64,000 bases of DNA from positions 1,550,001 to 1,614,000 of the forward strand of contig NZ_CP045484.1 in the NCBI RefSeq assembly GCF_009729055.1, in the 5' to 3' direction. The notes below the pieces were generated by a model. It was given only the letters and a program-made list of their open reading frames with translations. It was not told where the DNA came from and searched no databases. How positions within the stretch are numbered: the first letter of the stretch is position 1; the number at the start of each line of letters is the position of its first letter. Origin of the DNA: Sulfurisphaera ohwakuensis (GTDB lineage: Archaea > Thermoproteota > Thermoprotei_A > Sulfolobales > Sulfolobaceae). Both the position numbers and the translations under genes were made by a program. Positions 55,752 through 64,000 of this stretch are shown in pieces.

Positions 55752-56452
55752 GCTTGTTATGAGGTAGAGATATAACTAATAATAAAGAAATTACGATAAT
55801 TTAGTTTTAATATTTATAGAACTAATATTGCGTTTTCATGGTTTTAATATCTATTAAACCATGTAAATTACTCTAAAACAAAATTTATAAATGGAAATCA
55901 TGTAGAAGTTCTCCCTTTTCAGTTATATTCTCTTCAAGCTTAAATTCGAAAGACTGTATTTATTGAAGAGGACAGTTTTAACTTAGTATGTTATGCCCCA
56001 ATGATAGTTTTGAACACGACACCTCCTATAATCACTACCAGCGTAAGTAGGAAAAGTATCCTATAATTTTGTGTTGACTTTCTTGCACTTTTGCAATATT
56101 TTATCTCCATCGTATTAACATTAATTTTCAGAGAAGTACTCCAGAATGTATAAAGAAAAGTATTTTATCTGTGTAAATAGAAAATTTCCAATATAAAGTA
56201 GGGACGAGTACAAAACTCTTTAAGTCCAATTTTGTGAATGATATGCCGTACGTTTTTTACTTCGTTATTAATTATAACGCTTAGTATTGGTTTTCATCAA
56301 TTTTAACCTTTTCCTATTCTGATGATTTTTAGTCATTTTAGTATATCTTCTAAAGTTCTCAGAAAACATACTTATGCCAAGTAACGTACACCTGTTCATT
56401 GTATTAATAAAATAGTATGTTGTGTCAAATTATAGGGCAAGGCACTTTCCTT
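55752..56452. other. largely non-coding interval
   Basis: 700 bases between the coiled-coil gene and IS607. Only a 39-codon minus-strand frame (separate entry) stands out. No repeats or RNA genes recognised. Confidence 0.4.
55991..56110 (-). CDS. possible 39-residue single-helix membrane protein
   Basis: ATG 56110: MEIKYCKSARKSTQNYRIL followed by a hydrophobic helix (LFLLTLVVIIGGVVF) and KTIIGA. The positive-inside polar head plus one helix is gene-like and faintly recalls the tail of SecE/Sec61-gamma (ARKxT before the helix), but the secE operon neighbours are absent. Could be chance in AT-rich DNA. Confidence 0.3.
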   Translation of the reverse strand: MEIKYCKSARKSTQNYRILFLLTLVVIIGGVVFKTIIGA

Positions 56453-56458
56453 AAGTGT

Positions 56459-57784
56459 TTACCCGTGGCGTAACTTATCCTTACTTTTAATTACTTCTAA
56501 TTCCACCAAGGGCACCCCTCTTAAGGGATCATACACAGTCACCCTTAAGTCCTTGGGGTTGGTCGAGGGAAACACCACTACCCTCCCATCCACCTTTTTC
56601 ATCAGATTAAGAGGTGCAATTGAATCCCTTTCTAACAATATTTCCCCACCATCTAAATACCTAGCAGTAACTTTGATTACTTTAATACCCCTACCCTCGT
56701 GAGCAGAGCCCGTCATCAGGTAGGGATTAAAAACCTTGATAACCTTCTCCACTACTTGCTTACTCTTCCCCAACCTCTCACCATCAAATGGGTTTATGGA
56801 AGAAGTATATGATTCTGAAACCTCCTCAACATCAATAGGCTGAGCCTTAAGCATTTCAATGAATTTAACAACACTCCACTGATGAATCCTATGCCTAAGC
56901 TTACCATTCTTGTTACCCCCCATCCTCTCCTTAGCCTTTGATGAAAACTTACCAACCACAACCTTTACCTTTAAATCCCTAGCCAACTCAACAACCCTCT
57001 TAACGGTCTTTCTAAGAACATCAAGCTTCCTCTCCCTCTCCCTCAACCTCTTCAACTTTTTCTTAATTAGCTCGTCCTTAGTTGAGTACCCCTTAGTAAC
57101 CTCTTCCCTCCTCAAGGAGTAGTTAATAACAATCCTCCCTAATCCAGTCTCATAACGCCTCATCTCCTTGAGCTTGAAACCCTCAAAAACTGCTAAGGTG
57201 ATATTATTCTCGTTAACGTCAATAGAAACATAATTACCTTCTTTCGTTTCAACCTCAACGTCCTTCTCAAATGTTAACCAGACTAGGACTCTCCTACCCA
57301 CTAACCTTAACTTGAGTTCTTGAGAAACCCTCCAACCCTCATATAAATAGTGGATGAATTGTTTAGTGAACTTGAGGGGGATCTCAACCCAACCCTTGTG
57401 GGTTAAAACGCTAACAGACACCTTGTTAAACTTCCAGTTTACCGTGTTAGGGATTGTGATCACGACCTTCTTGTACTCTGGTTTCTCCTTTCTCGTTAGT
57501 CCTTTCTTTCTCCTCTCCCTAAAACTCTTAACTATCCTACCGGCAATAATATAAGATCCTTCAATAACCCTTGAAGGTAGGAAGGGATACTTTTCCTTAT
57601 AATAACTGTAAAACCTCTCGTGTAACTTCTTCCTTGTAGTGGGCAAGCCCTCAGAGAGTATTATGCCAATCATTTCATTAACTATGTTTCTTTGGTATTC
57701 CTCAATCTCTCTAAGAACGTGGTATTTCCACTTGTTCAGAGAGTCGCTTTCTAACCTAACTGTCCTTTTCAACGTCTTCAACAC
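56459..57784 (-). CDS. tnpB: IS607-associated TnpB-like protein without zinc ribbon
   Basis: 441 residues. TnpB-like: strand-rich N-terminus, RuvC-I D189 (YVSIDVNENN), a coiled helical insertion (about 235-270), KVKVVVGKFSSKAKERM (273-288) where a RuvC-II glutamate would be expected but G278 stands, ESYTSSINP (324-331) at the zinc-ribbon entry, and D387 (LLERDSIAPLN) at RuvC-III. It contains no cysteine, so the zinc ribbon is lost. Whether it is a nuclease is doubtful; it may be an RNA-guided binder or use relocated residues. Overlaps tnpA by 29 bp. Confidence 0.82.
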   Translation of the reverse strand: MLKTLKRTVRLESDSLNKWKYHVLREIEEYQRNIVNEMIGIILSEGLPTTRKKLHERFYSYYKEKYPFLPSRVIEGSYIIAGRIVKSFRERRKKGLTRKEKPEYKKVVITIPNTVNWKFNKVSVSVLTHKGWVEIPLKFTKQFIHYLYEGWRVSQELKLRLVGRRVLVWLTFEKDVEVETKEGNYVSIDVNENNITLAVFEGFKLKEMRRYETGLGRIVINYSLRREEVTKGYSTKDELIKKKLKRLRERERKLDVLRKTVKRVVELARDLKVKVVVGKFSSKAKERMGGNKNGKLRHRIHQWSVVKFIEMLKAQPIDVEEVSESYTSSINPFDGERLGKSKQVVEKVIKVFNPYLMTGSAHEGRGIKVIKVTARYLDGGEILLERDSIAPLNLMKKVDGRVVVFPSTNPKDLRVTVYDPLRGVPLVELEVIKSKDKLRHG

Positions 57785-58364
57785 ATTTTATCACCTTCTC
57801 GTACTTATGGCCGTAAATTTTTGAAGCAAAGGATTTTACGATTTCTACGAAATCCTCAGCTAACTCTTGTATGTAGTCCTTTGGCTCATCTTGGAAAGCC
57901 ACGATGACGTTTACTCCGTAAGCGTTGAATAGCTCAACGAGGTATTCGAAGCCGAAACGTGTTAGTCTGTCCTTGTATGCTACTACTATTGCATCGATCT
58001 GTCTCCTCTTGGCTAATTCTATGAGTTTCTTTAATCCTCTTCTATCTTCTTTCAATCCAGAGTCAATGTCCTTAACTTCAGTTACACTCACTTCACCGAA
58101 GGTTTTCTTAACCCATTCCTTTAACGTGTTTAGTTGTCTCTCTAAGTCGTCCTTTTGTGTGTTTGATGAGACTCTAGCGTAAATTGCTACTTGTTTAACT
58201 TTTTCTTTTCCACTTATTAATCTTTCTACTTCACTGTAAGGTATTCTCCACCTACCGTTAATTTCAATAGCCTTTATTTTCCCTTCCCTAATCCACTTAA
58301 TAATACCACTCCTACTCATCCCAAAGATCTCGGCAACTTCACTAGGTGTTAAATACCTCTCCAC
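57756..58364 (-). CDS. tnpA: IS607-type serine recombinase TnpA
   Basis: 202 residues, MerR-like HTH then serine recombinase (YARVSS, KDRLTRFGFEYL). Differs from 18869-19477 at a handful of positions (for example Ile16Met, Val/Ile to Ala-Ile near 127). Start GTG with a TTTTAAATA box 27 bases upstream inside the element. Intact together with its tnpB, so this copy could be mobile. Confidence 0.92.
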   Translation of the reverse strand: MERYLTPSEVAEIFGMSRSGIIKWIREGKIKAIEINGRWRIPYSEVERLISGKEKVKQVAIYARVSSNTQKDDLERQLNTLKEWVKKTFGEVSVTEVKDIDSGLKEDRRGLKKLIELAKRRQIDAIVVAYKDRLTRFGFEYLVELFNAYGVNVIVAFQDEPKDYIQELAEDFVEIVKSFASKIYGHKYEKVIKCVEDVEKDS

Positions 58365-58525
58365 AGTAATTAGAAGTAACTAGAAGTATTTAAAAGTTAC
58401 GCAGAAATGTTACAGTCTTATACGAACTTAGAGATACTATTGTACTTTAGATTATGAACTAATATAAATGCAGTTGCTAATCTTTGTACGCGTGTTAGCT
58501 ACATTTAATAATCCATTAAACTCTA

Positions 58526-59527
58526 TTATGGTTGATATATTACTGCCACGGTCAGGGTTTGTCCGTTAGATAATGTAAGCTGTATATAATAGATATTTCC
58601 AGTCATGAGACTTAAAGAGGTTCTGAAGTTTATTGTGATCGTGTTAAATCCTATATTTAACGTGTTTGGTGAGATGTCTGATGTTGTGTAATTTGTTCCT
58701 AACAATAGTGCACTTATTATCTGCAGTGGATATTGTGAATTAATTGTAACCAAAGCGATTCCATTACTTCTAAGACTTCCTATACCCACTTGTGAAATGG
58801 GTCCAATTGACGATTGCAGTTGTACAAGCTGGGAGGTTGTTTGAGATAATCTTTTTATTAGGTTGCCTAGACCAGAATAAACTAGAATGAAACTTATTAG
58901 GATTAGAATATAACCTACAACGGATACTATAAGGCCAATTACAGATCCAATTATCATAAGTAAACCAGCATTCTTCAGGTCATCGTTTAAGTAAATTTCT
59001 CCGGTTCTTCTATATGCTAAAGCTAGTAAGATGTAACCTATAAGGCCAATTATTCCACCTATAAATACAACTATTACTCCCCCTACAAGCGATGGTAGAA
59101 TAGAGGGAAGTGCTTGTTTAGATAGTAAAGGTAAGATAGAAATAACAGTTACTAAAGTTCCTATAAATCCAATTACAATTCCAATTAATATTAATATTGT
59201 CCCGGTTATTCCGTTTCCTAAATCTTTTCCGGTAGATACTAATATACTGAAGCCTTCTTTCGTTCGATAAAAGGACAATATAACTAATGGTAATGTAATT
59301 AATGAAGAGATCAAACCCAGTATGAGAACTGTAGTAATAGAGGAGGTAATTCTGGTTAGAGAGAAAGAAACTCCTAAGGTCAGTATTCCTAATATTATTC
59401 CTAAAAGTGAGACAATAATATAATATAATGCTCCATCTCTAAGCTTTTCTAGTCCTAAAATTTCAATATTCTGTTGAGCCATACTATAAAATTCATATAG
59501 AATGATAAAAATTTTATCCTTAGCCAA
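58526..59527 (-). CDS. DUF973-family membrane protein
   Basis: 333 residues, with about seven helices (from 35 to 220) rich in Gly/Ile and a polar C-terminal beta domain from about 230 (VQLQSSIGPISQVGIGSLRSNG) that ends TLTVAVIYQP. Same layout as 13261-14082 but longer. ATG 59527 may be replaced by the second ATG (59482, MAQQNIEILGLEKLRDGALYY), which matches the usual family start better. Function unknown. Confidence 0.78.
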   Translation of the reverse strand: MAKDKIFIILYEFYSMAQQNIEILGLEKLRDGALYYIIVSLLGIILGILTLGVSFSLTRITSSITTVLILGLISSLITLPLVILSFYRTKEGFSILVSTGKDLGNGITGTILILIGIVIGFIGTLVTVISILPLLSKQALPSILPSLVGGVIVVFIGGIIGLIGYILLALAYRRTGEIYLNDDLKNAGLLMIIGSVIGLIVSVVGYILILISFILVYSGLGNLIKRLSQTTSQLVQLQSSIGPISQVGIGSLRSNGIALVTINSQYPLQIISALLLGTNYTTSDISPNTLNIGFNTITINFRTSLSLMTGNIYYIQLTLSNGQTLTVAVIYQP

Positions 59528-59895
59528 TTTTCTTTTTAATAAATCTCTTAATTAGAAAAAACTTATTGTTACTAAGCTTAAATCTATTAACTATTCATGC
59601 TTTTCCTATAATCTGACAATAAATACTAGTCAAAAAACATTTTATTTCACAATAATACAGATATAATATTTTTATTAACATATAAATTTTCTTTCTGATA
59701 TTAAAAATATCAGTTTAATATTTTTGCTTCATAAAGTCAACTATTTATATGTTAATGAGGACTATATATCATGCTATTAAAATTTGTGAAAGATTTATTA
59801 AAAATGATGGTAATATCGTATTAAGTAAAGCTAGTAAACTATAAATATTTATTAAAATACAAAATTAGAACTAAAGCTAATCTGATGCGGTTATT
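59528..59895. other. non-coding interval
   Basis: 368 bases, extremely AT-rich; nothing recognised. Confidence 0.4.
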
Positions 59896-60522
59896 TTAAC
59901 TTTTTATAATAAGATAATTTATACCTAAATAAATAACGAAGAAAATAGCTAGAAATGCCTCTGTAATATCAGTAAAAATTTCTAGTAGCCACATACTCCC
60001 TAAACTGAAAAGAAGTGCTGAAAGAACAAACTTTAAGTGTGGCAGTCTAATTTTAGCTATTTGTGCTTTTAACAATGCTGTAAGAATAACTACAAGAATG
60101 CCAGAAATTATTGTTCCTAATAAGGCTGAAAAGTAGCTTTGAGGAATTAATGCTAAAATTACTAACGCAGCTTCTAACCCTTCGACTGCAGATACGGTAA
60201 ATACTACTCCGATGCCTTCTTCTTTTTCTTCTTCTTTTCTCTTAAATTGTTTCTTAAAATATCTTCTTGCACTTCTAATTAATCTATAACCGAAGTAAAA
60301 CAGTATTATTGCTGCAACTAAAAGAAAATAGTTAATAGGTACTAGATAAATGTATTTTCCTAATGTAAATGTTGGTATTAAAACAATTAATACCCCAGCT
60401 ATAGCGTAAATAAATGGTAAATTGTTCTTTAAAATATTATGATAGATTGCTGCTACAGCTCCTGCTTCTGACAACTCAAGTAAAGAAATTCCTAAAGAGG
60501 CAAAGAATACTCCTAGGTCCAT
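59896..60522 (-). CDS. COG4280/FTR1-like membrane protein
   Basis: 208 residues in two homologous halves of three helices. Each half starts with a glutamate motif: [16 protein letters not shown] (about 15-30) and [17 protein letters not shown] (about 109-125); the second recalls the REGLEA motif of FTR1 iron permeases. A charged loop ([14 protein letters not shown]) separates the halves. Probably a cation transporter; substrate unknown. On the same strand as an APC permease 54 bases upstream. Confidence 0.6.
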   Translation of the reverse strand: MDLGVFFASLGISLLELSEAGAVAAIYHNILKNNLPFIYAIAGVLIVLIPTFTLGKYIYLVPINYFLLVAAIILFYFGYRLIRSARRYFKKQFKRKEEEKEEGIGVVFTVSAVEGLEAALVILALIPQSYFSALLGTIISGILVVILTALLKAQIAKIRLPHLKFVLSALLFSLGSMWLLEIFTDITEAFLAIFFVIYLGINYLIIKS

Positions 60523-60576
60523 GAGATTAAAAGGGTTTGTAGTTATAAAAAATTAATATCTTAATTTTTACCTTAA

Positions 60577-62118
60577 CTACTCAGGGGGTATCTCTTTAAA
60601 TAAAATAGTTAAGTCTACACCCTCTCTTTTATGCTTTAAATAAGATGCTGAGAATACTCCAATAGCGAACACATATGCTAATATAACGAACAATAGAGTT
60701 GTTATATTAATCCCTTGTGTTGTTGTGAAACCTATTAATGGGTTTGTTGCGGCTTCGTATGTTAAATAGGCTAAGTAACCACTTGCTAAAATTCCGAAAA
60801 CCTTCAATATCTTCTCATTATTCTTAAAACCATACAGTGCTCCAGCTAAAACTCCAAAGAATAAATATACAGCACCTAAAATTGTAGTTCCGTATAATGA
60901 TACTGCAGCATTAATTGAAAATACTGGAATTAATAGGAGGAGAAGTGTGATTGTTAAATCGAGTAAGTGGGCGTATACTGGTGAGCCGTACTTATTTACT
61001 TCTGTGAATTTTTCTGGTAATATTCTATCAAATGAGAGTGCGAAAACGTATCTGGAAAACATAACAACGCCATAGGACAATGTGTAAAAGTTCCATAGTA
61101 TAAGTCCAAGTCCTATAATCCATTGTAATGCTTGATTTCCAGCCAATGCTATTGCGACAGTCCAAAAGTTATAAACAAATGTGGGATAGGCTGAAATGTT
61201 AAAATTATAGCCTGCCACTAAGTCCATTTCCATAAATCCTAGTGTTACTAAAAGGAATGTTACTACTGAGGCTATAATAATGTTTAATTTAGCTACTTTA
61301 TCGGAATTCTTAAACTCAGCTGATACTGAGGGACCAGCATTTATCCATGGATAAGTATATAATGCAAATAGTGGAAGTAATGAAAGGGTTGCTAATAGGC
61401 TAAAGTTACTGGGGAAAAACACTCTTTTTCCAACTGGTGCTGAAATATTATATGCTGATAGGAATGGTTGTAATTTAGCAAAGAAACCACCAGAGTTAAC
61501 ACCAACAACTATCATTGCTAGTAATAAGGCAAAGATGGAAAATATTCCCAATACGGTAACTAAAGTAAAACCCCATTTTGCTTTTCTAATGTTAAGAGCG
61601 ATAACTATTCCAAAGAAAATTGCTGAAATTGCATAGAATATTAGTCTTTGGTCAAGTGTTACATTTCCGTAAGGATTTACAAAGACTGAATTTGCTAAGT
61701 TTATAAGTTGATGGTTATTATTCATTATACCTATAGTACAAAGTACTGAGTTAACTGAGGAGGCTGAGAAGAATGCTATTATTGCAAAGAATGCGGTTGA
61801 TTGAATTAAATAAGATAGGGCAAGGATTGATCCTAAACGTCCATCTATAACTCTAGAAATCCATACGTAATCTCCTCCGGTTCTTCTTATTTTTAAGGTC
61901 ATGAAAGTATAGACTATAATCTGGGGTATTGATAGTAAAAACCCTAATATACTGGCTAGCCAAAGTATTGCACCATTACTAATATATGGAGAAATTGATT
62001 GAAATAATGCCTCTCCAGCAGACATATTGCCTAGATTCAGCATAACAGCGTCTAATAGATTTACTTGCTTAATTAAACCTGAGCTCTCTCTGATGAAAAG
62101 TGATTTTTTCTCAGCCAT
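60577..62118 (-). CDS. APC-family amino acid permease
   Basis: 513 residues, about 12-13 helices. Family hallmarks: [20 protein letters not shown] in helix 1, [14 protein letters not shown] in helix 2-3 loop, a [22 protein letters not shown] segment in helix 6-7, and [22 protein letters not shown] after helix 8. It imports amino acids or amines by cation symport; substrate not determinable. Leaderless-type start. Confidence 0.87.
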   Translation of the reverse strand: MAEKKSLFIRESSGLIKQVNLLDAVMLNLGNMSAGEALFQSISPYISNGAILWLASILGFLLSIPQIIVYTFMTLKIRRTGGDYVWISRVIDGRLGSILALSYLIQSTAFFAIIAFFSASSVNSVLCTIGIMNNNHQLINLANSVFVNPYGNVTLDQRLIFYAISAIFFGIVIALNIRKAKWGFTLVTVLGIFSIFALLLAMIVVGVNSGGFFAKLQPFLSAYNISAPVGKRVFFPSNFSLLATLSLLPLFALYTYPWINAGPSVSAEFKNSDKVAKLNIIIASVVTFLLVTLGFMEMDLVAGYNFNISAYPTFVYNFWTVAIALAGNQALQWIIGLGLILWNFYTLSYGVVMFSRYVFALSFDRILPEKFTEVNKYGSPVYAHLLDLTITLLLLLIPVFSINAAVSLYGTTILGAVYLFFGVLAGALYGFKNNEKILKVFGILASGYLAYLTYEAATNPLIGFTTTQGINITTLLFVILAYVFAIGVFSASYLKHKREGVDLTILFKEIPPE

Positions 62119-62302
62119 GTATAAACTAAAAATTGTTTTATTTTAAAACTTACTTTTGAGTTAATTTTTTAACTTACTCACTTCTCTTTTTCAGAATAGA
62201 AATCTTAGAAAAATACTTTAACTAAGTTTAAACTGGAGTATCAAAGTGTTTAGAGAGCAAAAATTTTAAAAACTGGATATATAAAGAGTATATTGAAATT
62301 GA

Positions 62303-62602
62303 ATGACAGTAAGTCTTAAAGGATTAGTTGAGGAGAACATTGTAGAGATTAATAATAGGCTGGGCTATAATACTTGTTGGCTTTATAATTTTAAATGGGT
62401 TAGTGATTTTGGTAAATTTGTTAGCATGCTTTTTACTAGGTCAAAATCTCTTAGTATAATATTACCATATTCCAGGGATGATAAAGAAGTTTTGATGAAT
62501 ACTATAAGAAAGATAGCCAATGACAAAAATGCCTCGGTTATAATATTACTCACAGATAAAATATCTACAGATAATTTTCTAGTGTGTAACAAACAGAATT
62601 AA
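62303..62602 (+). CDS. small hypothetical protein
   Basis: 99 residues. ATG 62303 with TATATAAAG 17-25 bases upstream, supporting a real leaderless gene. Alpha/beta soluble protein; SLSIILPYSRDDKEVLMNTIRKIA and ASVIILLTDK look like a small Rossmann-like half. Family not recognised. Convergent with the TRIC-like gene. Confidence 0.55.
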   Translation: MTVSLKGLVEENIVEINNRLGYNTCWLYNFKWVSDFGKFVSMLFTRSKSLSIILPYSRDDKEVLMNTIRKIANDKNASVIILLTDKISTDNFLVCNKQN

Positions 62603-62617
62603 GTAAATTTTTACATA

Positions 62618-63229
62618 TTATGTATTAGTTACCTTTGGTAGTTCCCATTTTAGTTTCATTGCTATAATTCTCAAAACAGTAGTGATTAAAAAGGATATAA
62701 TTATATCGTAATAATTACTTTCTCCCTCATATCTTAATAAGAAATAAATTCCAGAACCAATTATAACTGCGGTAGCATAAAATTCCCTAGTTAAAATGAC
62801 AGGTACCTCGTTAGAAAGCATATCTCTAATTACTCCTCCTCCTACGGCCGTAATAGTCCCAATCATTATAACTAGAAGAGGAGAAGGATCTATTGAATAA
62901 GCTAGTGATGCACCAGATGCTGTAAAAGCTCCTAGACCTATTGCATCAGCGTAAAGTAATGGCTTTCCAACGTTAGTAAACATCTTATAAAATAGAAATG
63001 TAAGAAAACTTGCAAGTAATGCAGTTAGAGGATAAGGCAAGTAGACTAAGTTTGTTGGTGGTTTTATTCCGAGAAGAATGTCAGCGGTGATTCCACCACC
63101 TAAAGCGGTTGAAAATCCTAATACTAGCACCCCAAGTAAATCCATTCCTTTTTTTATTCCCTTCATAGATCCAGAGATTGCAAAGGCGATTATACCAATA
63201 TAATTTGCTAATTCAAGTATTAGATTCAC
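62618..63229 (-). CDS. TRIC/UPF0126-family cation channel
   Basis: 203 residues, seven helices, with two UPF0126 repeats: [40 protein letters not shown] (about 16-56) and [43 protein letters not shown] (about 101-144), split here by their GGG-D motifs. Trimeric cation (K+) channels in characterised members. Complete length. Confidence 0.9.
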   Translation of the reverse strand: MNLILELANYIGIIAFAISGSMKGIKKGMDLLGVLVLGFSTALGGGITADILLGIKPPTNLVYLPYPLTALLASFLTFLFYKMFTNVGKPLLYADAIGLGAFTASGASLAYSIDPSPLLVIMIGTITAVGGGVIRDMLSNEVPVILTREFYATAVIIGSGIYFLLRYEGESNYYDIIISFLITTVLRIIAMKLKWELPKVTNT

Positions 63230-63410
63230 AAGAGATATTATATATTATGAATTAAAAAGTTAATTAATGAGATGAAATTACTAGGATTAGTAGCGATAAT
63301 AAATATTATTGAGGAAAGATAAACTTCTCATCAGATTCGATAATGGATATTTAAGATTTTCTTAACATCTTAAGCTGATGCAAAACTCTTTCTTATTGCT
63401 ATAAATCATA

Positions 63411-64000
63411 TTAAAGTGAAATTAATATAGAACTAAATATTATTATTCCAGATCCAAGAAATTGTAATGGGGTTAAAACTTGATGAAGTATTATTATTGC
63501 AAAAATTATTGTAAATACTGGTTCTAGTGAGGATAGTATGGAAGCTGTTATAGAATCTGTAAGTCTCATTCCTCTATAAAAGAAAATATAAGCTAAAAAT
63601 GTTGCTACAATGCCTAAATATATTCCAGTTAATATTGAAGAACTTGTTAAGTTTGGCGATAATATAAAAAATAACAAGGAAAATGGCAAGCTCCAAAAAG
63701 CTTGAGATGCTAATATTTCCTGATCTTTATACCCTTTTATTTGCATAAATCTAGAATAAATAATAAGTAGAGCATAAGTGAATCCAGAAGCAATCCCCCA
63801 ACTTATACTAACTATGGATATTTTTGAAAAGTAAATTAGATATACTCCTATTACTACAAGTATTGAAGCTAAAATCTTTCTATTATTTATTTCATCTTTA
63901 AGATAAACTTTTGAAGCTAAAATTACCCATAAAGGAGCAGTATATAAAAATACAGCTGAAAGAGAAGCTCCTAGAATATTAACACTATAGACATACGTTT
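63411..64000 (-). CDS. EamA/DMT-family transporter, 5' end outside window
   Basis: The frame is open from 63411 to the window edge, so the ATG at 63746 is internal. At least 196 residues: YVYSVNILGASLSAVFLYTAPLWVILAS (first half, with the YTAPLWV motif of EamA), KDEINNRKILASILVVIGVYLIYF, then the second repeat FWSLPFSLLFFIL and GMRLTDSITASILSSLEPVFTIIFA. Exports or imports small metabolites. The N-terminal helices lie outside. Confidence 0.8.
   Translation of the reverse strand, partial: TYVYSVNILGASLSAVFLYTAPLWVILASKVYLKDEINNRKILASILVVIGVYLIYFSKISIVSISWGIASGFTYALLIIYSRFMQIKGYKDQEILASQAFWSLPFSLLFFILSPNLTSSSILTGIYLGIVATFLAYIFFYRGMRLTDSITASILSSLEPVFTIIFAIIILHQVLTPLQFLGSGIIIFSSILISL

Larger units (their letters stand above)
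56453..58419 (-). mobile_element. IS607-family element, intact copy 2
   Basis: 1967 bp, inverted relative to 18814-20768; termini AAGACTGTAACATTTC (right, minus-strand 5') and AAACACTT (left). Both genes are open. No inverted repeats or target duplication visible, as expected. Confidence 0.9.

Overview
The window looks like chromosomal DNA of a thermoacidophilic crenarchaeon of the order Sulfolobales. It is AT-rich, many genes start directly behind a TATA-like box about 25-30 bases upstream (leaderless style), and family content is typical of the group: DUF973 and DUF929 proteins, a long-form RmlA, stand-alone TrpB2, ISH3-, IS110-, IS607- and TnpB-type elements, a Csa3-like regulator and VapBC/HEPN-MNT pairs. 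Genus and species cannot be fixed from the sequence alone.

Layout. 1-1.2 kb: two tandem paralogous genes of unknown function. 1.4-4.2 kb: an insertion-sequence pile-up (an ISH3 element nested in the end hairpin of a tnpB-less element, then an IS110 element with a candidate bridge RNA). 4.2-7.0 kb: rmlD-rmlA-rmlB operon for dTDP-sugar (rhamnose-type) synthesis. 7.0-9.4 kb: mostly non-coding, with a possible toxin-antitoxin-like trio (DUF2283-like, unknown, DUF4258-like with an apparent AUU start). 9.4-16.8 kb: regulator, NCS1 nucleobase transporter, eukaryotic-like protein kinase, DUF973 protein, trpB2, CPBP protease. 17.6-18.7 kb: YVTN beta-propeller surface protein. 18.8-23.4 kb: second pile-up (IS607 with broken tnpB; TnpB element interrupted by the second ISH3 copy). 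23.5-25.8 kb: aldehyde oxidase/CO-dehydrogenase-type molybdenum large subunit behind a truncated gene. 26.2-29.8 kb: defence and toxin-antitoxin cluster (VapBC, HEPN-MNT, Cas4-like remnant, OLD/RecF-like ATPase plus small nuclease-like protein). 30-36 kb: two ABC exporters, a secreted protein and an amidohydrolase. 36.2-40 kb: Csa3-like CARF regulator, MBL hydrolase, three DUF1059 units, an AsnC-like regulator and a zinc-finger/SRPBCC-like protein. 40.1-43.9 kb: extracytoplasmic redox group (VKOR, DUF929 thioredoxin-like, anchored secreted protein, membrane polyferredoxin). 44.3-48.0 kb: NnrS-like membrane protein, HTH-10 regulator, DUF488 and hemerythrin, possibly a nitrosative or oxidative stress group. 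48.1-49.4 kb: uninterrupted TnpB element. 49.6-51.8 kb: amidohydrolase and DUF1614-like membrane protein. 51.9-54.5 kb: graveyard of IS110, ATPase and secreted-protein pseudogenes. 55-58.4 kb: coiled-coil PD-(D/E)XK-like protein and an intact IS607. 58.5-64 kb: transporters and membrane proteins (DUF973, COG4280/FTR1-like, APC permease, TRIC/UPF0126, DMT).

The strongest direct observations concern mobile DNA. The two ISH3 copies encode identical transposases and both sit in the apex of a TnpB-family end hairpin; the uninterrupted element at 48.1 kb gives the exact empty site and proves a 4-bp TTTA target duplication. The two IS607 copies show how a 7-bp deletion between short repeats broke one tnpB. 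No rRNA, tRNA or CRISPR array was recognised.
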